Shown here piece after piece: positions 10,720 to 24,400 of a stretch of 64,000 bases of DNA (position 1 is its first letter; every line of letters begins with the position of its first letter). The stretch comes from Balanoglossus misakiensis. Taxonomy: Eukaryota > Hemichordata. The stretch covers positions 1,860,001 through 1,924,000 of the forward strand of contig CM082598.2 of the NCBI GenBank assembly GCA_040954595.2. The letters run 5' to 3'. The position numbers and the translations under genes were made by a program. The notes under the pieces were generated by a model. The model ran no database searches. It was not told the DNA's origin and saw nothing but the letters and a program-made list of their open reading frames with translations.

Positions 10720-11406
10720 ATGACACAATTAAGCCAACAGACTCGCGGTAGGTCTATTGAATGGGCCACGGTATATGCACAGTTTTCAGACCAACTACTA
10801 GTATTTCGCTCCAAGGGATCACTTGAAGCGAAAAAAATAGGTGTTGGCGAAAAAAATATTATGCTTGCATTGTATCATCCCCGACAGACATTACATTGCT
10901 TGTGTTTTAGTGATCACGTTTATCTCAGTAATCCACTTTGTCTTAATTTGAGTGCGCATTTATTGGGTATGGGGTTTTGTTATACATGTATATCAATGGA
11001 AGGAAAGGAACAACGCGCTCTGGTTTGTAAATCTACAGGCTACACCTGTTGCACGGATTGTCAGATTAGTCCAGCAAAGAAATCTAAAGAACAAACCAGT
11101 GACAGACAACGCAGTGAGGTTCATGCTGGTTTAATAGGCGGGGCTGTGAAAATAAAATCGCATGAGTCACAGTGCAGACCCGCAAAAAGTGGGGGTCACA
11201 TTTGTGTCATCGCAAAGCTTTGTGTTTTAATAGTCTGGCTGTTTCGAGTCGTTCGTTCACGCTTTAATCTGCTTGAAATCGCGGTGTCGCTTTCTCCATC
11301 CCTGAATTACATTTCACACGTGAATGTACATTTCGCGTTATCTTGTAACACGCGTGTAACTGATACTTATAGTCGTCTTGAGGGCGTTTTGCTGTTTTTA
11401 AATTAA
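10720..11406 (+). CDS. Open frame of 228 codons, no recognised family
   Basis: Starts ATG and ends TAA. The product is moderately Cys-rich in the middle (GFCYTCISMEG, then TGYTCCTDCQISP) with a hydrophobic patch near residue 165 (CVLIVWLFRVV). I recognise no domain. It is longer than expected for random AT-rich sequence but has no visible promoter or splice context. It may be a relic of a mobile element or chance. Confidence 0.15.
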   Translation: MTQLSQQTRGRSIEWATVYAQFSDQLLVFRSKGSLEAKKIGVGEKNIMLALYHPRQTLHCLCFSDHVYLSNPLCLNLSAHLLGMGFCYTCISMEGKEQRALVCKSTGYTCCTDCQISPAKKSKEQTSDRQRSEVHAGLIGGAVKIKSHESQCRPAKSGGHICVIAKLCVLIVWLFRVVRSRFNLLEIAVSLSPSLNYISHVNVHFALSCNTRVTDTYSRLEGVLLFLN

Positions 11407-11614
11407 CACGTCGTCGCGTCCAGTCGCGTAGACATCTAACGCTATGTGTTGTTGATAAAAACTATAGTTCTATGTGCGGCCCCGTTTTTTCATCGTAGGG
11501 TCTGGCATACTATTCACTGAAACACAACACAATGCCTTATTATGGACAAAAGGTGTTGGGATGCATAACAATAGCCCTTAGCTCACGACCTTTGACGTCC
11601 GGCCGGGTGTGGTC

Positions 11615-11624
11615 GTCACGTGAC
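11615..11624. promoter_or_regulatory. E-box palindrome GTCACGTGAC
   Basis: A perfect 10-bp palindrome of the type bound by bHLH-ZIP factors (USF, MITF/TFE). A CRE-like TGACGTCC lies just upstream at 11593-11600. It is about 820 nt from the predicted FN3-gene start codon. Confidence 0.3.
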
Positions 11625-11901
11625 CTAGCCTAAAGTCATCTCGGTACCCCCTAGCAGATAGCATGGGCCATGGTGAATTTCTCTCACCCGTTCCTTCGCA
11701 CACCCAATAAAATTACGTTTTCGCAGAAACATGTACCGTGATCCAAGCAACAGAATGACAGAGACTTTGACTGGCAAACGTGCCAATAAATTTCGTTGGC
11801 AGCCGAAATTACATAGATCCCCAGAACTTATAAATTAGCGTGATCTGTAATTATGAAGTCGATCATTACAAATCACAGTGGTCCGTGTACAAGCTCACTT
11901 G

Positions 11902-11910
11902 TATATAAAG
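11902..11910 (+). promoter_or_regulatory. Possible TATA box, FN3 gene
   Basis: TATATAAAG on the plus strand. If used, the 5' UTR would be about 500 nt and would contain upstream ATGs, so this assignment is weak. Confidence 0.2.
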
Positions 11911-12438
11911 TGTGAATGTTTTGGTGTTCATGTCTTTGCGTTGTCGATTTCACGGTTTAATGTAATAGCTCCCGACAAAAGCTAAGATTTTATATAACCA
12001 CGAGATCGCAGCATCGCTGTCGAGTCACACATTCTCTTCTTTGACGTTATGTAACAGCGAAATCCACGACAATGACATTTTGGCGTGGTCCCCTTTTGTG
12101 AGAGAATTTTACTGAGTCACCTAGGGAGCGCTGATGCTATGGTGCGTACATTATCCCAAGGCACTGGTGTTAGACAACTTTCACTAGAAGAGGCTGGCCG
12201 AATCATATCTCTCGATTTGCCAGGTTATCAGAAAACAGGTGCTTTGCAGAGGATGGTAATCGGCGAATCCCAGCGCACACTGAGGGTGATAATTTAAGAC
12301 AGTCGCTGGTCCTTTCAACTCATTCAAAGACAACTATTTGCCACAGGTGATAGTCTGTCGACTCGACTACTGTAAAGCTTTGGGTGGGGTCGCCAGGACT
12401 CCAAGTGTCCCAACACCTACTTTTCACCCGAGAAAAAT

Positions 12439-12495
12439 ATGCAGTGGCAAACTACCTTACTTAACACCTTGGCGACATTTGCGTTACTATGGGCG
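12439..12495 (+). CDS. Signal-peptide exon of the giant FN3 gene
   Basis: ATG at 12439 opens MQWQTTLLNTLATFALLWA and runs to a consensus donor gtaagt at 12496, ending in phase 0. The first FN3 exon is the only one that begins in phase 0, and joining gives a hydrophobic core followed by VTHC and QET, a good cleavage site. Phase match plus signal character support the link across a 10.2 kb intron. No transcript evidence is available. Confidence 0.62.
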
Positions 12496-15400
12496 GTAAG
12501 TAATGTGTTAATTAGATGAAATTTTCTTCTTGGTCGAGCAGAAGGGTTGATATGTTCATAGCGCGTTCACTTTCACACCTGTTGATTTGCATACCGCACA
12601 TACCGAAGTAGATGCTTAAATAGGACATAGTTTGACCTATATCCAAAAGCTTCTGCTACCGTTTGATTTAAGAATTCTGGTGCAGTCGTTTAGTACCTGC
12701 CGGGACGTTGGATTATACGCGGGGGAATTTCACCCACGTTCGGCGAAATTCGCTCACGAATCCCTACCGAAAACCGAATGGTACATTCTTGATGCACTAA
12801 ACCGTCATGGTCGTGCACGCATAATTCCCTACTACAGAGATGGGTTGTTGAAATATTTGAAAGGGCGTATCTGATTTTAGTCTCTTGAATGCTATCCCCC
12901 CCCCCCAAAGTGTTGCTGTATCCCCCCCTTAATTTTAGGCGAAATGAACATATTTGTCTATTGTCTGGGCGTCTTGAGAAAAAAATTGAGAAAAAATGTC
13001 AAAACAACCATGAGCATGAGGGTTCCTTTTTTAAAAGATGACGATAAGTTGACTGTGGAGTTTTTGAGTGGATAGATTTAAAATATTTTAACTGACAAAA
13101 TAAAAAATTGTTTTCAGTTTTAAACAATTAGGGCAGGGCTGAGTTGCATATACTTGGGGTAGGGGGGGGGGGGTTATATCATTGGGTGTTTTGCAATGTA
13201 TCCCACAATGCAACCAAATTGTCCCCAGGTCAATGTTCACTGTACCTTTCAGTGACATTGAATCAGAGTGTCACCTTAATAATTAGCTGTTTGACTTTCA
13301 TATTATTAGACTGGCAATAAAGTTCACATAGGTTCAGTCAGCTTGTCAGATTATTTATAGAATTATTATAATTAAAGTAAACATTTGGTACATTTGTAAC
13401 ATGTGCCAAGCATACATGTACACTGACCTCATATTCAGGTTAATTAATTAACTGGTAAATTTTCGCAAACGATAAATTTTCGCGAACTACCCGAGAGCCA
13501 AAAAAACCATGAAAGTAAAGAGTCGCGTAAAAAATGTTTTGCAGAGATAAAGATACAGTGAAATACAAGAACGCGAAATTAATCGTCGCGTAACAGTTGA
13601 CGCTTTTGCTTTCGTGAAAAATTTCCTGTGGCGAAAACTTCCCGTTTTACAGTATATCTAATATATATGAGCATAGATAAATGTTTGTCATTTTTACCAG
13701 TGAAGGTCTAGGTATTTGCATACGTCTCACGTTATACAACTGTGGCCATTCATTCATTCAAACAGTGAGAGAAGAGACCATTATCTGTACATGTATATTG
13801 TCATTTCAAACTTGGGTGTTACCCAACAAGTGCCAATGCAAATTTGAAAGACAATTGTTCTCTGGTGATGAGTTTGAATATTTGGAAAACCATCACATTC
13901 ACTGTATAAATTACTGTTAACGTGTTACCATAGCAACTTCACTGTGTTAATGAGTTGTAACATGTCTGTCAACGACCATCCAGCATTTATTGTGGTATTT
14001 TTGCAGAGCAGTAACTAAATAATACATTGCCTCTTCTGCCAGATATTTTTTGGCAGCTTGGTTGCAGTCATTAAACAAATTAAACCAAATTATTGACAAA
14101 AATAGAAAATGTTGAATGTGGAAATATGGACTGTACAGTCACAACTTACCCTTTCCAAACAAATATGCCATTGTTATAAAATTGATTTATATGAAACAGC
14201 TGGCGAGGTTAACCTCAGCTCAGTATCCTGATAAAAAGCGGGTGATTATCATGTGCGTTTTATAAAAATCTACTATGAATATATTTAACTAAATATCTCT
14301 CAGCCTTTTGGCTGATATTCACCTTTATTCAACCTTTTTGAAATTTGATTTAAAAATAAATATACTTATCTGATTGCTGTAGTTTACAGAAAATTTGTTG
14401 TTTGCTATTCATATTTTATAAATTTAAAAAAAATATATACGTAATGTGTCCAAAACAGATCATACATTTATAACAGGTCACAGAAGGTGGCATTTTGTTG
14501 TGGTATTGTGACGTCGGGTGTGTTCAAATTCTTTGTTCATCCGAGCTGTGTTTCCGTGTTTTTTAGTTTTACAAAAGTCATGTGAAAGGTATTCAGTGTA
14601 TGTGAAGGTTTGCATGTACGTTTGTTTACCGACAGAGTATCGTATCAGGTGAATGAGTGAAAGTCTACTGAAAGGGTGAATGGCCCTTAAGGGACCTTCT
14701 CAAATTTTCACAGGAGTTCAACAGACATTTTTTATATACATCAACCAACCCCCCCCCCTCCCCTTAAATGTGAAGTGTTGATGTCGTCTTATGACGACTT
14801 ATACCATGATACACCGTAGCTGTGTACTGTTCGTATGGTGGCTGATTAAATGGGTGCGACACCCATTTAATAAACCACTTGATCAAATTGCAACTTATAG
14901 CCACAATCAGACGTCGATGAAATGTTCATGTATACTTGTCAGTACGCTTATGTTGATGGACCAATCTAAGATGAAAAGTAAAATCATGAAAATAATGCAA
15001 AAAGTGGCAGCTCTTTGGAGCTTTAACGTAGGCATTGTGTGACTTTGTTATCTGAAAGCTGTGTACTTGAAGTGGGAAGATAAGTTCAGCTTGTATTTAA
15101 TGAACACTTACTAAGGCTTAGCGCATGTATGATACTCCAGATGAAGTGGCTTTTCGATAACATACTTCAGTTGCCATGGACCATGTGTTGTGTATGAAAA
15201 GTTAGGGTCATCGTTTAGGGGTACTCATAGTCTAGAATCCAGACTTGTATTTTTCGCTGTGTGTGGAGCATATACTAGCGAAAAACACGGGTCTGGGTTA
15301 TAGACTTAGAGTGCTCGAGGTGTTAAAAGTTTCAAAGTATCTGTGAAACTGCAGCTTATAAAATAAGAGCTTGGATTGTGTAGGTGGGTGACATATCTTC

Positions 15401-18400
15401 ATCAACGCCTGGCTGTGTACCGAGGTGGCTGATGTTGCCGTCCATTCGTAGTTTAATTTGATTTATTTGCATGGCATTTGCATGCGCGTATCACGTCTCC
15501 TTGCTCTGCAAAATAGTCGAGATTTTCTGCAAAGGATTCCAGTTTTTTGTTGTATTACTCAAGGAATTGGTTTACGAATGGTCTATGCTTGTCCTGCTGT
15601 GGTCAGAAATTGATGTTCTTTGCTTTTGACAAGGCATTTGGGCCGAATTTTAGTGAACTTCGGTAAGCCATTCACTACTGCTGATAGCGGTTACGTAATT
15701 TGGTGTGGGATCGTGACGTGGCCACTTGTGGTGACTCAGTATGCCTCTGACCTGCGAGGACTGCGGAGAGTGCTCTTCGAGAGTTAGTCTGTGCCAAGGA
15801 GATATGCATCTGTGTAATACTTGCAACAAGAAACGATTTGGTGGCAGTAACGGCTCTACAGCGGATGGAGGAAGTGGACGAAGTAGAATAAGCGACAGTG
15901 GTGTGGTAATTAACGAACTTTTATGTTTTATTGTGAATAAGATGGATGTTCTTACAACAGACCTGCTGGTGAAGTTGTGTTGCGACCAATTTAACGATGG
16001 AGAAGTCGAGACTGCAAAGCGTACTCTTTTTGAACTATGTTGCAATGACCCTGGGAGGATGATAAAACGTCAGGGGCAGAATAAACGATTCAACAATTTG
16101 ATGGATATGGTGAAATTACTCCACGAAGTTGACATTGAAGACCTGCCATGCTTCGTTGCTAAAGATTTGGCAAAACTCCCGCCAATTGATACGTCTCACA
16201 TCGACGTCTCCACATTGATGACAGAACTGAAGTCACTAAGGCGAGAAATGGCACAAATGAAAGACACTGTGGTGCGGTCCGAGGTGACCGATTTTGCAAG
16301 TGAACTCAGTTTGTTGCGGCAAGAAATTTGTGAAGTGAAAAATTGCGTCGATAATTTGCAGAAAGGAGGTGTTGAAAGCGACGTGGTTTCACAGGTGGCA
16401 CAATGTGAGCCGCCAAGACCAGCTGTTTGTGAGCCACTGGATCCCCATTGTTCTCTGAACAAAGACCCTCATACGAGCTCGTATGCAGACATAGTTCAAT
16501 CACGTGTATCAGCGGTGAAAGCCAAGCGTCCAGTTCAGTCGGACCGTCCATCGACAAAGGTATCTGAAATCCAGTCGGGGAATGGAGAAGAAGAGTTTAC
16601 TGTGGTGTCTCGCCGACCTAAACGTCGTCCTCAGGCAGTTTTTGGCACAGCAAAACTCAGTGATGATTCTGCTATCAAATCTGTTCGCCCTAATCCGCCT
16701 TTTAAATTTTTTGTCACTAGATTTGCACCCACAACGACTTCAGATGCTGTTATTTCTTATATTAAAAAACGCAGTCATGTTACCGTTAAATGCGAACAAC
16801 TGAAAACCAAATATGATACTTATTCATCATTTGTGGTTGAAACGACACGTGAGTTCGCCGAGAAAATTCGTGACCCTGCGATGTGGCCTGATGGTATTCT
16901 TATCCGCCGTTACTATTAATTTATTGTATGACACTACGTCTTTCTACATATAACTGTCGTGGCATAAAGTCATCAGTAGACTCTATTATGTCTCTCTGTA
17001 ACGATCATGATGTTATACTCGTTCAAGAACACTGGCTGACGGAAGCGGAACTACCTCTTCTGTCGAGTATTCACAAAGACTTTAATGCATGTGGTATTTC
17101 TGCCATTCAAGATGACTGTGGAATTCGCATCGGGCGTCCATTTGGTGGAGTTGCAATCATGTGGCGTAAATCCTTGGGACAAAACTTTTCAATAAAATAT
17201 TTAGATGATACAAGACTTTTAGGTGCTGATATTGTTACATCTTCTGGAAAACTTTTTATTTTATGTGCGTACCTCCCGACCTGTTCTGGAGAAAATTATG
17301 ACACTTATATGAATTATTTGGCAAAAATTAATTGCATTATTAATGATATTGACACAACGAATGTTATAATTCTTGGCGATTTTAACGCTAACTTTGGTAC
17401 AATATTTGCTAGGGAGCTTGATATTTTTTGTAAAGAACATAATTTGTATATCTCCGATGTTGAAAAGCTTGGTAGATGCAATGATAATTTTACATTCGTT
17501 AGTGATGCACATGGTAGTACTGGTTGGTTGGACCATATTTTGAGCACCCATGCAGTACATAATGCTATTTCTAGTATTGGTATTTTGTATGATTATGTGT
17601 CCTCTGACCATTTTCCTCTTTCTGTAAATATTGATATTGTTGGGTTAGTACATACAGATCCGATTCCACAAAATGTTACCAATGCTCATGCGAAGCCTAA
17701 CTGGAGTAAAGCGACACCCAGGAACTTGTCTGCTTATGAACATATGACGGAGTGCTTACTCCGTAGACTGGATATCCCAAATGTTGCTCTTGTATGTCGA
17801 GATCCTAACTGTAAGAATATAGATCACATTAGCAGTCTAAATTCTTTGTATTCGAATATTGTTACTTCTCTTAAATCAGCTGCGTTGAACTGCATTCCTG
17901 CTTCGAAGGCAGAGGGGTTGGGTTTTAAAACTGTTCCAGGTTGGAATGAACATGTACGTGATTTTCACAATGCCGCTCGTGATGCATTTAAATTATGGGC
18001 TGCTAATGGCAGGCCTAGGTTTGGCCCGCTCTTTGATCTCATGCGCAGAACTCGTGCAAAATTTAAGTCGGTTTTACGGGCGTGTAGAAGAGATGAAAAC
18101 CTAGCCAGGGCCCAGGCTTTGGCCAAAAACTTGACGCAGGGGGGCACACGTAAGTTTTGGCAGTCTGTACATACCACTCGTGGTTGTTTATCTTCGCTTC
18201 CGACCAGTGTAGGTGGCTGCACCGGTCATGAAAATGTTGCCGATATGTGGAAACAACATTATGAAAGTTTATTGAATTCTGTTTCGAACTGTCGTGATAG
18301 AGCATTTGTATTGTCATCGTTAAATGAAACTGGTTCCCACAACAATGCCATGGTTGTTACTGCGATGGAACTAAAAGGGTGTATTGATAAGCTTGAGAAG

Positions 18401-21400
18401 GGAAAGGCATTGGGCTATGATGGTCTTGGTGCCGAACATCTCATGTATGCAAGTCCAATCATTTGCGTTATGTTGAGTTTATGTTTTACTAGTTTTTTTA
18501 CACATGGTTATTTACCCGAGACTTTAATGCACGCCATTATTTGTCCTATTGTGAAGGATAAATCCAAAGATCTTACTTCTGTGGATAATTATAGGCCCAT
18601 TGCAATTGTCACGGCCATCTCGAAAGTTCTGGAACTTTGTATTCTATCTCGTATTGATTCACTCTTAGATACAAGCAATTTACAGTTTGGTTTTAAAAGT
18701 AATCACTCTACCGACATGTGTATCTTTGTTCTCAAAGAAATTGTTGACTTTTATAAGAGGCATAATACGCCAGTTTACCTCTGTTTTATGGATGCTACGA
18801 AAGCTTTTGATAGGGTCAACCACTGGACTTTGTTTAGAAAACTGATTAACTGCAAGATACCTCTTTTTATTATTCGTATTTTACAATATTGGTATAGTAA
18901 TCAATGCTTTTCTGTGCGCTGGGCATCTGTAATTTCTAATTCCTTCAGTGTTATCAACGGTGTACGGCAAGGAAGTATTCTTTCACCCAAACTGTTCGCT
19001 ATATATGTAAATGATTTAAGCGGTCAGCTGCAATCAGCCGGGGTTGGCTGTTTCCTAGCTAATACCATTGTTAACCATTTGTTCTATGCAGACGATTTAG
19101 TCTTGATTTGTCCGTCGGTCAAAGCATTACAGAAACTGAGTAACATTTGTGAACTGTATGGAAATGAGCATGATATTATTTTTCATACTGCAAAGACAGA
19201 GTGTATGGCAATTTTCCCAAAGTCTTGGAAAGCACACAGAATTCCTTGTGTATATTTGTATGGTAAACCTCTTAAGTATGTATGTACAAAAAAGTATCTT
19301 GGCTATATTATGTCCTCTTCGGGTATGGATGATGCTGATATGCAGCGGCAGCTTCGTTGCTTTTATGCTAGAGCTAATTTTATTTTGCGTAATTTTGGCC
19401 ATTGCTCATATAAGGTGAAGTGCACTCTTTTTAAAAGTTTTTTATATAGTGTTTATTGTCTTAACGTGTGGTGTAACTACAGTGTCAAACAAATGTCTAC
19501 TTTAAAAGTTGCGTATAACAATGCCTTAAGATTGATTTTTAATCTGAAACGCGATGTAAGCATAAGTCATAACTTTGTAAGTAGGAATATTTTGAACTTT
19601 ACCTCGCTACATCGAAAATTGGTTTTCTCCTTTTGCCAACGCTTACAAAAAAGCGGTAACCCGGTTATCCGCAGTTGTATACAGACTGACTGTTACTTTT
19701 TATCTACATTCTGGGGGCATTGCAGGGTTGTTCTTCATTAAGTTTTTGGGATTTTTTTTTTCTTTTGTGTCTTTCTTTTATGGAGTTGTTTCTGGGTTTG
19801 TTTTGTATGTTTTTTTTTACAGTATGGGCATACCGCCTGAATTAAAGAATAAATAAAATAAAAAATAATAAAATTATATGGTAGATTAAACATTGTGAAC
19901 TGAATTTTCCGCGGTCAACAGATCCAACAGGTAACTGTAGAGGGGAAAAGGGAATTAGTACAATTGGTTTCAGTTGAGATGAAGTCTTTTATAGCAACAA
20001 AGTTAGCTGCAGGTACTTGCCCCTTGCCTTGTTCAGCCTTGTTGAGAGTGTACAACAAAAGGCTTTGTAGCCAGCAAAGGGCTGTGAACCGAATATAACA
20101 CTTCAAACAGACCCACCAGCTTATAGCTTGTCGGAGAAAAGAAACCATCAGTCAACTGGTTTTAATAGTTTGACACAAGTACATATACTTAGGCCCCTTC
20201 ACTTCAACATACGTTGGATGTGTGTTCTCGCAACTTCTCTTTGCCTAACCCTTTTCACCACAATAAATTGAAAGAGGTGAAAGAGGTGCTAAATTTGTTA
20301 ACCCAGGCTACCTGTGGGTTCGCCCAGAGCTGACCGAGATACAAACTTTGTTCTGATCTGTTCTGTACATCCCTAAATGTTAATAATCAGGGCAGACCAG
20401 AGAAGGTATTTGCAGTATGTGCAATGTTGGTATTTTTCATGCATGAAGTCCTTTACTGGCAAAATAAGTAAACCTTGTTGGTATAAAAGAATTTATCGAC
20501 GATTTGCTATGCATGCCTAACTTCTTTGTATTTGTCGGAGTGGTTACTTTGTCGTGATCACGAAACAAGGATGACGTAGTCTTACTTGGCATTCACCAGG
20601 CCTTGACCTTGGTTTTTAGTCCTTATTTTGTGTGTGATTAAACTTGAATCTTTTTTCTACTCTCAATTGCAGTCCTTGATGTAATGCATTGTGGGTACCC
20701 CAGCTGGATGTTGACTGGGCCCCCATCAACAACCCCAACCCCGTGACACACGCAAAAATCCCTTAAAGTTGCCTTGAGCATGAATTAATGTACTATAATC
20801 TATAAGTTAAAAATGTAATTAGGTGAATAGTGTACCCACATATCGAATCAGAATGTTATCACTCTAGGGTAAATTTGCTTTTAATTTCATCTCATGCAAA
20901 GCCAACAATAACATTAGCGTATAATTCAATTTGTCAATAACGTTATCAACTAAAAGAGAAAGCCAACAAGCCATTGACCAAAATGGTCTGAATTTGTAGA
21001 GTGTGTACGAGTTGTGTCATTAAAGTCCCACTATACTCATTATTTTCCTTTTAAACTGAGATTTGTCCATTAAAGGGACAAAGTCTCGCTGCGAGAGAGA
21101 GACTTTGTCCCTTTAAAAATGGGTACTGATGGAAAGCAGTTATAAAATAAACAGGAGCTGCATCTGTTTATTTAGCCTCCCATTATAAGGATTCAAATTT
21201 GCACTTGGTATTAGACTCTCCAGTAAATCAGTGTGGAGTTGACACTTCTCTCATTTGAGGATATGCGGGTTCACTTGAGGTCAAACGTCACCTACACCAA
21301 TGTGTGTATGTCTTATTTTGGACTTAAATGATGCACATAAAAATCCATTCTATACAGTTGCACACTTACTATGTTGTCTTAATATGTGTGAGCTAAATGA

Positions 21401-24400
21401 AAGTCCCACTAGAATACCAAACAAAAATTAAATGCCAACAGTGTACATTTTGTAGAAATGTTGCAACAAAAATTTCTCATAAATTTCTGTTGTTTGAACT
21501 CTCAGTTTGCCCTTCCGAACAAATAACACAGATTTTGGGAGTTTCCTTTTTATCCGATCTGGGTGGAGTGGGTTGAGTGAAGTGTTCAATTCACGGCATT
21601 GTGTCTGCGAAAACATCAGATTATCTTTCTATTGTACCTTTCATTCAGCGACTAAAGATCCCACAAAGGGCGTTTCCATATGGCATAACATCGCCAAACG
21701 GATCTTTTTGTAGATACCTGTTGGATGTCTGACAACAGTGAATGGTGTTGGCCCACAGGTCAATACAGCACAAATATAATACTGTGCTACTGTAAAACCA
21801 GTCTAAACCGAACACCAAAGGGACTGAAGAAATCGTTTGGTTTGTAGAGCTGTTCGGTTTAAAGAGGTTCAATGTCAAAGGGCAATGTGAGAGACTTTTA
21901 ATTCTATTCTGTTTTTGCTGGAATGTCAATTGAAAGGTTAAAAATGCTAATCATGCTAATGACAATATTCTGTACATCTTGCTGGAAGTTTTTTGCCAAT
22001 GATGAGTAACATATATTTGCACGAAACTCGTAGCAGGTATGCAGATTAACTGATAAGAAAAGCCAAAATGGTTCCATAATTTTTGTTAGTATATACTGAG
22101 TAGATTTTTCGGTGCAAATTTTAAAACATTCAGCTCATGACCTACGGGCCTGGTGTGTTAGAAATCAGTTCATTCATGTTTGGAATGCGCTTGTGTGCTG
22201 TCTTTTTGTTTGCCGCGATTTGCATGTGAAACGTTTCGCATTCAGAGCGCATAGACCCATCCAGAGTCACAAAAGACAAACTTGATTGATTACGAGAGTA
22301 GTGAATCACAGAGTCTATTTTGGACAAGGTATTCGGCCACTCCTAAAAACTCAACTTGTCGCTATCGTCCCTTGATGCACTTTTCACTAATCAACAATAG
22401 TTGGGATGTTGAGTTTTGTTCTTTTCACAACTTTTTACATAACAGAAGACCTCTTTCTGTGTCAATCTTTCCCTTTGTAAACAGCAGATATTAAAACACA
22501 AATCGCTGACAACAATGTCCAGTGTTATGCATGAGTTAAATCATGGCCTGCCTCAGTTGAAGCTGGCCTACATGACCAAGCGATTATAATGCCTGCACAT
22601 GATACAAGCTTAAACAATTAGTAACATAAAATAAATAATTGAACAGAAATTAATTGTGACCATCACAGAGAAATGAAAATGTGACCATTTCTTTTCATTT
22701 GTACAGGTAACTCATTGTCAGGAGACGGTGGAAAACCTTGCTTCCTCAGAAGTCACTTCATCATCTGCCAAATTGACATGGGATCCCCCAACGAGTGGCA
22801 CAGTCTCCCAATACTATATACTCATCGCTCCGAACAGACTCGTAGGTAATTCTTTCGAAACCACGACCAATACAGAGTTAACCATCACAGGTCTGCAAGG
22901 TGGTACAGACTATACTTTTACCGTGAAAGTACAGTTTGCCGGAACAGGTTTTGCAGATGTGGACGTATCTGTGAATGTGACTACAGTTAGTGATTCAGGT
23001 AAGAGATTTATAAGATTTCTAGAGAATGTTTGCTTTGAATGCTTGTTACTTCTTCGGATATCTATAGAATGTTTTGGATATCTATAGAATGTAGCATACG
23101 TATCTGTAAATGTGACTACACTGAGTGATTCAGGTAAGAGATTTAAGATTTGTAGAGAATGTTTGCTTTGAATGCTTGTTACTTCTGTGGATATCTATAG
23201 AATGTAGCATGAATTCTGCAAAATCAACAGAAATGCATGATGAGGGAGTGAAAGTTTGAAGGAGCCAAAAATTTATAAAAGGATGCAAATTGTAAGATTT
23301 TGCTACTGTGGTACATGTAGTTAGAATCTTGCAAATAATATCAACAAATGTTTGTGTTAAAGCCTTCAGTATCACCTTATCAAAATACTGATTTGATGGA
23401 AAAATTTTGGCTTCTTCTGCTGAAGGGAGTTTTCTACACTTGCCATCGTCACATTGACTTGTGCCTAACCTAACCCATCAATGACCATGCACATTTATCA
23501 CTGAAATCATCACATGCCTAATCTCTGCACGTACATATCCATCAATTCACCGCACAACTCTGGGTTGAAAAAATAAATAAATCCACTCCGCAATTTCTTA
23601 CACTCACTGCCAGTTCATTAAGTGTTGTGAGTCTCAAGGAATTGGTGGGAAAAAGTTCGTTTCTGCCCTCAGTAAGATTGTGGGAAATTTATTCACAGCG
23701 ATAAAAATTATTGCTGTCATTCAAATAGTTGTATAAAAGATAACCCATCAATCAGGGACAAGTATGAAGCAATTGGTCATTTGATAGCCAATCAGTGACA
23801 AGTATAAACTAACCAATCATTGGATAGCCAATCAGTGATGAGTATTGTATCAACCTATCAGAGCTGATACTTCAAGGGTTTTCACAACACACTGTTTTTG
23901 TGATATGCAAAACAATCTATTATTTTAAATGAGAGTACTAGATATTTTGTGAAAGCCTCTGAGAGAGATTTTTCAACCCAATCCCTGCTTTGCTGCACTG
24001 CTAACTTGAACCGCACTGCTTTTGTACCATAAAACATTTGCTTGCTTGTTTGCATTTTTGCATGTGCACTGCTTCCGTGGTCATCAGTAAAGGTTGAGGG
24101 GATATTTTGGGCTATTCTGGAGCAATGGAAATAGCATTCCCTAATATAATTGTTTGCAAAACTGCAACCTTGTGGCTATATACAACTTCTGCACTGATTT
24201 CTGCACTGTGTTCCTAATCAAATAACAAAAACCAAAACAATAAAACGTTTTCTGTTGTTCGTGTTGTCATAATTTCGAATTTTGCTTCTCCAAAGGAAAT
24301 AATATCCAGGTGGACACAAAAACCACAAATCTGTTGATCTTAAGCTGGACAGAGCCGGGTGGTACCGTCTTTAATTATGAGCTGACGTATCAGACAGGTT

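Larger units (their letters stand above)
10230..12438. other. Intergenic region upstream of the FN3 gene
   Basis: It holds a 228-codon open frame of unknown meaning (10720-11406), a perfect GTCACGTGAC palindrome at 11615-11624 and a TATATAAAG at 11902-11910. It probably includes the promoter and 5' UTR of the FN3 gene, but the transcription start cannot be fixed. Confidence 0.45.
15741..19875 (+). mobile_element. Non-LTR retrotransposon, CR1/Jockey type, both ORFs open
   Basis: Two ORFs separated by 8 nt, a 3' UTR of about 100 nt and a degenerate AATAAA-rich tail (about 19839-19875). No LTRs are seen. The RT has no RNase H after it and the endonuclease is of the AP type, which fits the CR1/L2/Jockey group. 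The left boundary is the ORF1 start codon only, since the 5' end was not found, and no target-site duplication was identified. It lies in the first intron of the FN3 gene in the sense orientation. Confidence 0.8.

Noticed and set aside
15741-19741. Endogenous virus or LTR element
   Set aside because: No LTRs, protease, integrase or RNase H were seen; the AP endonuclease plus RT order is that of a non-LTR retrotransposon.
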